Positions 60,271 to 64,000 of a stretch of DNA of 64,000 nucleotides are shown in pieces. A model generated the notes under the pieces. That model was not told the origin of the DNA. It did no database searches and saw only the letters and a program-made list of their open reading frames with translations. The translations under genes and the position numbers were made by a program. Source of the stretch: Alentia gelatinosa (taxonomy: Eukaryota > Annelida > Polychaeta > Phyllodocida > Polynoidae); contig OX465580.1 in the NCBI GenBank assembly GCA_950022655.1, positions 98,226,797 to 98,290,796 of the forward strand, written 5' to 3'. How positions within the stretch are numbered: position 1 is the stretch's first letter; each line of letters begins with the position of its first letter.

Positions 60271-60390
60271 CTGCAAGGCTTGAGTGTATAACGAAAGATC
60301 CTTCAGCTGGTTCCCGAGTTCAAAATACAAGGTTGCAAGGTCGTTAGTGTCATTGGTTGCCTCGATGGCGAGATTCAGGTACTCAACAGC
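60271..60390 (-). CDS. TPR protein, internal exon (40 codons)
   Basis: Acceptor CATTTTGCAG, donor TTGCAG|GTTAGA, phase 0 at both ends. It encodes AVEYLNLAIEATNDT, which completes the TPR begun in the exon at 62686. It then gives NDLATLYFELGNQLKDLSLY and TQALQ, the start of the next TPR with Y4, L7, G8, L11 and A20 in register. The joined repeats are spaced exactly 34 residues. The long N-terminal extension in the open frame here (to 60534) is intron read-through and is not part of the gene. Confidence 0.85.
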
Positions 60391-62685
60391 CTGCAAAATG
60401 AGAACAAATATTTGAATAGTGTCTTCACGATAAAGGATAGACCTGACCGTGTAGAGGAAATATCTTCTGTTCCACCTGTAGGTCTTGCAGTTAGAGGTAT
60501 AAGGTAAATAGTGCAAAATATGTTTATCAGACAATCAATGAATAACAGAATATAAAAATCAGAAAGTATTGCGCTAAACTAACCAATATTATCGAAAAAA
60601 GTACAAGATTGGATCTTTTGGTTACATATACAAAGGATGTAACACACTTTGTCTACATTTTACCCATCTCATTTTATTATCATGATATATATGCGTGTAT
60701 GCGAAATAAGGTAACAAACCATGATCTGATTTTAAATATGTTTGCAACGCCAAACTAAACCTGCAATAAGAGGTTGTGAGGCTGCACTATTATTCATCCA
60801 ATAAAAAAAAATAGCTAGCTACATTTGTATAGACCTTTTCACATACTCAATGTAAATACACTCCGTTGCTTGGGGTGTACTAATTCTGTACATGTATACT
60901 GCTTAGAACCCCGTGTATCTCTGCACTGGGATACATATTGTGCGCTTTGACACCCACTTCGGTGTGCTTTGACCACACTATGAATGTTCAAGCTAACATG
61001 GTGAAGGTAGTGTTGTAGTTTTTACAGTCAGGTTTAGGTTTTCTTTGAGGGTTGTAATTCTATAGTATATTTCTAAACCTTGATAATCTAAAGATTTGCT
61101 CGGTAACTTCATGAACCTACCCTGGTGTCTGTTCAAAAGTTCAAAATCTTCTAGAAACCTTGTTATCTTTTTATAGACAATTTTTTTTAGGAGTTTCCCC
61201 GTTATGGTTAAGAGTCACACAGGACTTAAATCATTCACTTTGTTCTTAGGACTTTCTGTTTTTAATGGTACGACTTTTGCGTTTTATACAGCTGAGGGGG
61301 AATGATTCAATATTGATTGTTTAAAAACGTATAATAAAGGGTTTACCACGAACTCGATGCTATATTTTTTAGAATCTTGGCTGAGATGTCTGTATTAATG
61401 CCTTTGATCACTTCACATACATCTTCATTTTTATCTATATCATACATCATAACCTAAGTTTCTTTACAGTCGACGTAACACGGTCTGACAAATTCTGTAC
61501 CAAGGTTGTTGCCTTTACCAGAGAAGAAATCGTTGTGTGTTCTGAGATATCCTGCTCTTCTATCTATTTCTTGGCTTGTTTGATTTACTATAGATAATTT
61601 GTCAGTTTTGTTTTTTGGGCTTTAGTTCTGCCATGTTGTTCCAGAATTGTTTGCAATATTTGGTGGTATTAAACTGTATATATAATCCTTTTTTGGCATT
61701 ATGAATTGTTCTGTTTGTCTCGATTTTATCGTGTTCTATAGCTTCCTTCAGTCTTCTTTTTTTTTCTATTGTAGGTTATTTCTCTTCTTTTTTTTATCCA
61801 TTATTGTCTCTATTACCTGATTAGTAATCCATGGCTCTTTTTCCATTTTTTTTTTAAAGAATTTTCATCAAGGAAATATTGTGTGTACAAAGTCACCGAA
61901 TTCAGCTATACAGCCATTCTTCCACTCTAGCCCTAGCCCCCTACTCCTCATTCTAATGACAGGTGTTTTTAAAAGCCAAATGTGCAGGGGGAACCATTTT
62001 TGTGTAATTCTTTGGTATGATGATATAAAGACATAGTAAAGACGCCAGTACACACATACTTACCTTGGTATCTGAATTAATTCAGAAATTATTCTACGAG
62101 CTTGTTCTGAGCAAATTCATTGGAGATACTGCAATAAGTACGTCAGTGTTGTTGTCACTACTATGTTCTACATAGTAGAGCAAACCCATAGGATAATTCT
62201 TGTGCCCATCAAAGACAACTATTTCATGGATGTGAGTAGTGATATAACCTAAATGAATTCCACTTTATAGCAGAGATGGGTCATGAATTTTGAACAGAAG
62301 TAGTATACAGAGGGTGTTGGGAATCATATTTCGAATTTCTTCCTATAGACGGTGTCTGACCTATACTCAGTGGGTTATGTTGGCGCCAACAACCTATGAG
62401 TTATGATGCAAACGATTCAAAAAGGATGCAAGGTCATTTTTTCAAATGATTGCACTGTATATACAAAGTTCTGCTGCTGTGCGCCTCGTATAAGTTCCAG
62501 GAAAGTCAGCAGACACATTGAGCGGTTCTTTCCTGAGTAAATGATGCAGGTACGCATCTGTGGGTGCGCCATATAGACATTAACAATCACCAACCTCCAA
62601 ATCGAGCTAACAGTAGGCTTGAAGCGTAAGTACAGTGACAGTCACACATAGGAAAATACTTAGACTCTCCCCTGAGAAGCTGTAC
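60391..62685. other. Intron sequence of the TPR gene
   Basis: 2.3-kb AT-rich intron, T-rich around 61540-61860. No other exon recognised. Confidence 0.45.
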
Positions 62686-62823
62686 CTTTTGGCGTTCCGC
62701 TTTCATGCCATGCACATTCGCCATCTGGTGGAGAGCCTCTGGGTGTTTGGGGGTGGACGTCAGAACTGTCGTCAGATGTCGCTTTGCGCTTTCGTGATCT
62801 CCTGCGAGATTTAGAGCCTGGGC
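62686..62823 (-). CDS. TPR protein, first exon present in the window (46 codons)
   Basis: The acceptor is TTCTGTTGTAG before GCCCAGGCTCTAAAT. The donor is CAAAAG|GTACAG. The exon is 138 bases, phase 0 at both ends. It encodes AQALNLAGDHESAKRHLTTV and LTSTPKHPEALHQMANVHGM then KAERQK. The first half ends a TPR (A20, V27, P32 in SAKRHL...TSTP). The second half begins another that the exon at 60271 completes. Four TPRs in a row are therefore visible across the four exons. The start codon, any membrane segments and the N-terminal domain lie upstream, beyond 64000 on this strand or in unrecognised exons, so the gene is partial here. Confidence 0.8.
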
Positions 62824-62881
62824 CTACAACAGAAGCAAGTGTCGGTTGATGTACTTTGAGAAGTCATATTAGTATATACAT

Positions 62882-62887
<6 letters not shown>

Positions 62888-62955
<68 letters not shown>
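62888..62955. repeat. (TA)n microsatellite
   Basis: About 33 TA units in the intron upstream of the first recognised TPR exon. The Ile-Tyr open frame over it is an artefact. Confidence 0.95.
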
Positions 62956-62956
<1 letters not shown>

Positions 62957-63367
62957 TGAGAAAAGAACACGCCAGAGAAGGGTGTGGTAGTCTTTGTTTT
63001 CCTAAAGGTATCAGAAACATCCTGGAAATTCTACATAAATTCTCTTCTTTTTTTTATCTCTCATTCAATGAGTTCTTCCGATACAGTGCCTATATACAGT
63101 TCCGATAAATGTCTATTATTAGAGAGTTCTCCTTTGAGCACCACACGAAAATCGTCATATTCATTTGACAGTATTAACAGGCACAGAGGCATTCAGGATA
63201 AAAAATTTCCTCACGTTGTTTCTGGACAAGTGGACTCGATAACATGACAGTTGGCAGGGGAAGTCGGTACCGTTTCAAACTCGGTCCGTGTTAAGAGTGG
63301 AATGGTAATTCCTTGGGTCCCACATGGCTACATGCCTGTAGACCCGTCAACCCTGGATAGCTTCGGC
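62956..63367. other. Intron or upstream sequence, nothing assigned
   Basis: A plus-strand open frame (62984-63247) has no recognised domain. Confidence 0.4.
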
Positions 63368-63504
63368 CTAATCTAGACCCAACCCTTTCCCTACCCTAAC
63401 CTAATCCTACCCGAAACCCTGACCCTTACCCGAACCCTTACCCGAACCCTTACCCTAACCCTTACCATACCCTACCCTACCCTACCCTACCCTACCCTAA
63501 CCTT
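63368..63504 (+). repeat. Degenerate telomere-like CCCTAA tract
   Basis: Repeats of CCCTAAC, CCCTTACC, CCCGAACCCTTA and CCCTAC. It is related to, but clearly diverged from, the animal telomere repeat (CCCTAA)n. Interstitial position, flanked by a MITE. Confidence 0.75.
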
Positions 63505-63512
63505 AACCATAA

Positions 63513-63718
63513 GCCCCGGTATCAACGTACTATGATAGAAATTTAGACCTACCGATACGGCTCTAATACAAAAAGTAAATTTGTATCAGAGATTTATCGG
63601 GAAGGTGCAAAATCGTATACAAATCTCTAGACAACCCACTTCACCACGCATTGCAAGCGGTTGACTGATAAAAAAGGGGTGACCATGGTCCCGATATGTC
63701 CTAGGATATTATCAGGGC
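63513..63718. mobile_element. PIF/Harbinger-like MITE, degraded copy M4
   Basis: GCCCCGGTATCAACGTACTA at the left end and AGGGC at the right end are both bordered by TAA (63510-63512, 63719-63721). The interior has TATCGGGAAGGTGCAAAATC and CCACGCATTG as in M1. The right part is diverged. Confidence 0.55.
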
Positions 63719-64000
63719 TAAAATGCATATCTTGAAGTATTATCTTCATTCTAAGATATAAGATACACTACAATTCAGGAAATATATCATCAATAATGTT
63801 TACCAGGACACATAGAACAGCAATGTATTTTTTCAGGCACTAAAAGCTCTGTTTCAAGGCAAACTAAGAAAGTATTGATTTGAGAGACTTAAACCTAATC
63901 GAAAATCAACAAATTGCAGGGCATACGGGCATATATATGTATCTGCTCTCTAATTCCAAAATTTCATAATTTTCTAATCAGTATCTCGTTTGTGAGACCG
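63719..64000. other. Unassigned sequence to the window edge
   Basis: AT-rich, nothing recognised. Confidence 0.4.

Noticed and set aside
62811..63020. Open frame with a long Ile-Tyr run
   Set aside because: Translation of the TA microsatellite, overlapping the true exon acceptor.
1..64000. tRNA, rRNA or SINE with tRNA-like promoter boxes
   Set aside because: Scattered GGTTCGA-like strings (for example 9553, 28229) lack a matching A box and cloverleaf at the right distance.

Overview
The window is animal (metazoan) nuclear DNA, most likely from an invertebrate such as a marine lophotrochozoan or invertebrate deuterostome. This rests on split exons with GT/AG junctions, long AT-rich non-coding stretches, decayed retrotransposons, several families of short non-autonomous DNA transposons, TA microsatellites, and animal-type promoter motifs (CACGTG, CTTCCGG, AAAATGGCG, CTCF-like sites). 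There are no operons, bacterial-style gene arrays, rRNAs or tRNAs that I can support. The species cannot be read from the sequence.

One conventional gene is clear. Four minus-strand exons (62686-62823, 60271-60390, 58623-58700, 52522-52641) splice in phase 0 and encode the C-terminal end of a tetratricopeptide-repeat protein. The junctions reconstitute 34-residue TPRs exactly. Upstream exons lie beyond the right edge. A canonical poly(A) signal follows the stop. The TPR array is compatible with a TMTC-like protein, but the subfamily is not proven. A possible 5' exon of another gene lies at 47452-47508. CpG-rich promoter-like blocks lie near 19.4-19.9, 29.6-30.05, 39.3-39.85, 47.4-47.85 and 55.5-55.9 kb.

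Most of the remaining recognisable content is mobile DNA. (1) A foldback family (about 2.5, 8.5, 14.3, 20.4-21.6, 25.4-25.8, 31.7 and 34.8 kb, with a fragment at 28.8 kb) begins TTATCCTACCCC or TATCTCACCCC. Four copies carry a related inverted block (GGGGTAGGA) internally, followed by a long hairpin whose arms differ between copies. The layout resembles Helentron-associated elements (HINEs). (2) A TIR family with CACTG ends and 3-bp target duplications (9.8-10.8, 32.4-33.3 kb, relic 36.8 kb) fits the CMC/CACTA group; both long copies carry G-rich cores. (3) A PIF/Harbinger-like MITE with TAA duplications lies at 17.1, 28.5, 43.3 and 63.5 kb. (4) An inverted-repeat element at 6.56-7.86 kb contains seven copies of CCCAYGTACGGTGAC. 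Its left arm overlaps the end of a SAM-domain-like reading frame broken by one TAG.

Retrotransposon remains include a non-LTR reverse transcriptase interrupted by a hairpin-bearing insert and lying between two patches of the same GT-rich minisatellite (22.4-24.1 kb), and a decayed DIRS/Ngaro-like region on the minus strand (37.3-39.1 kb). There are also hammerhead-ribozyme-like CTGATGA...GAAACGTC motifs at 42.7 and 46.0 kb. Other structures are a roughly 150-bp near-perfect palindrome at 3.02-3.18 kb, a four-unit 34-bp tandem array of small hairpins at 40.5 kb, a 62-bp direct repeat (53.8 and 55.9 kb), and degenerate telomere-like CCCTAA repeats at 63.4 kb. Large parts (about 3.2-5.9, 10.8-14.3, 25.8-27.6, 35-36.8 and 48-52.3 kb) show nothing I can assign.
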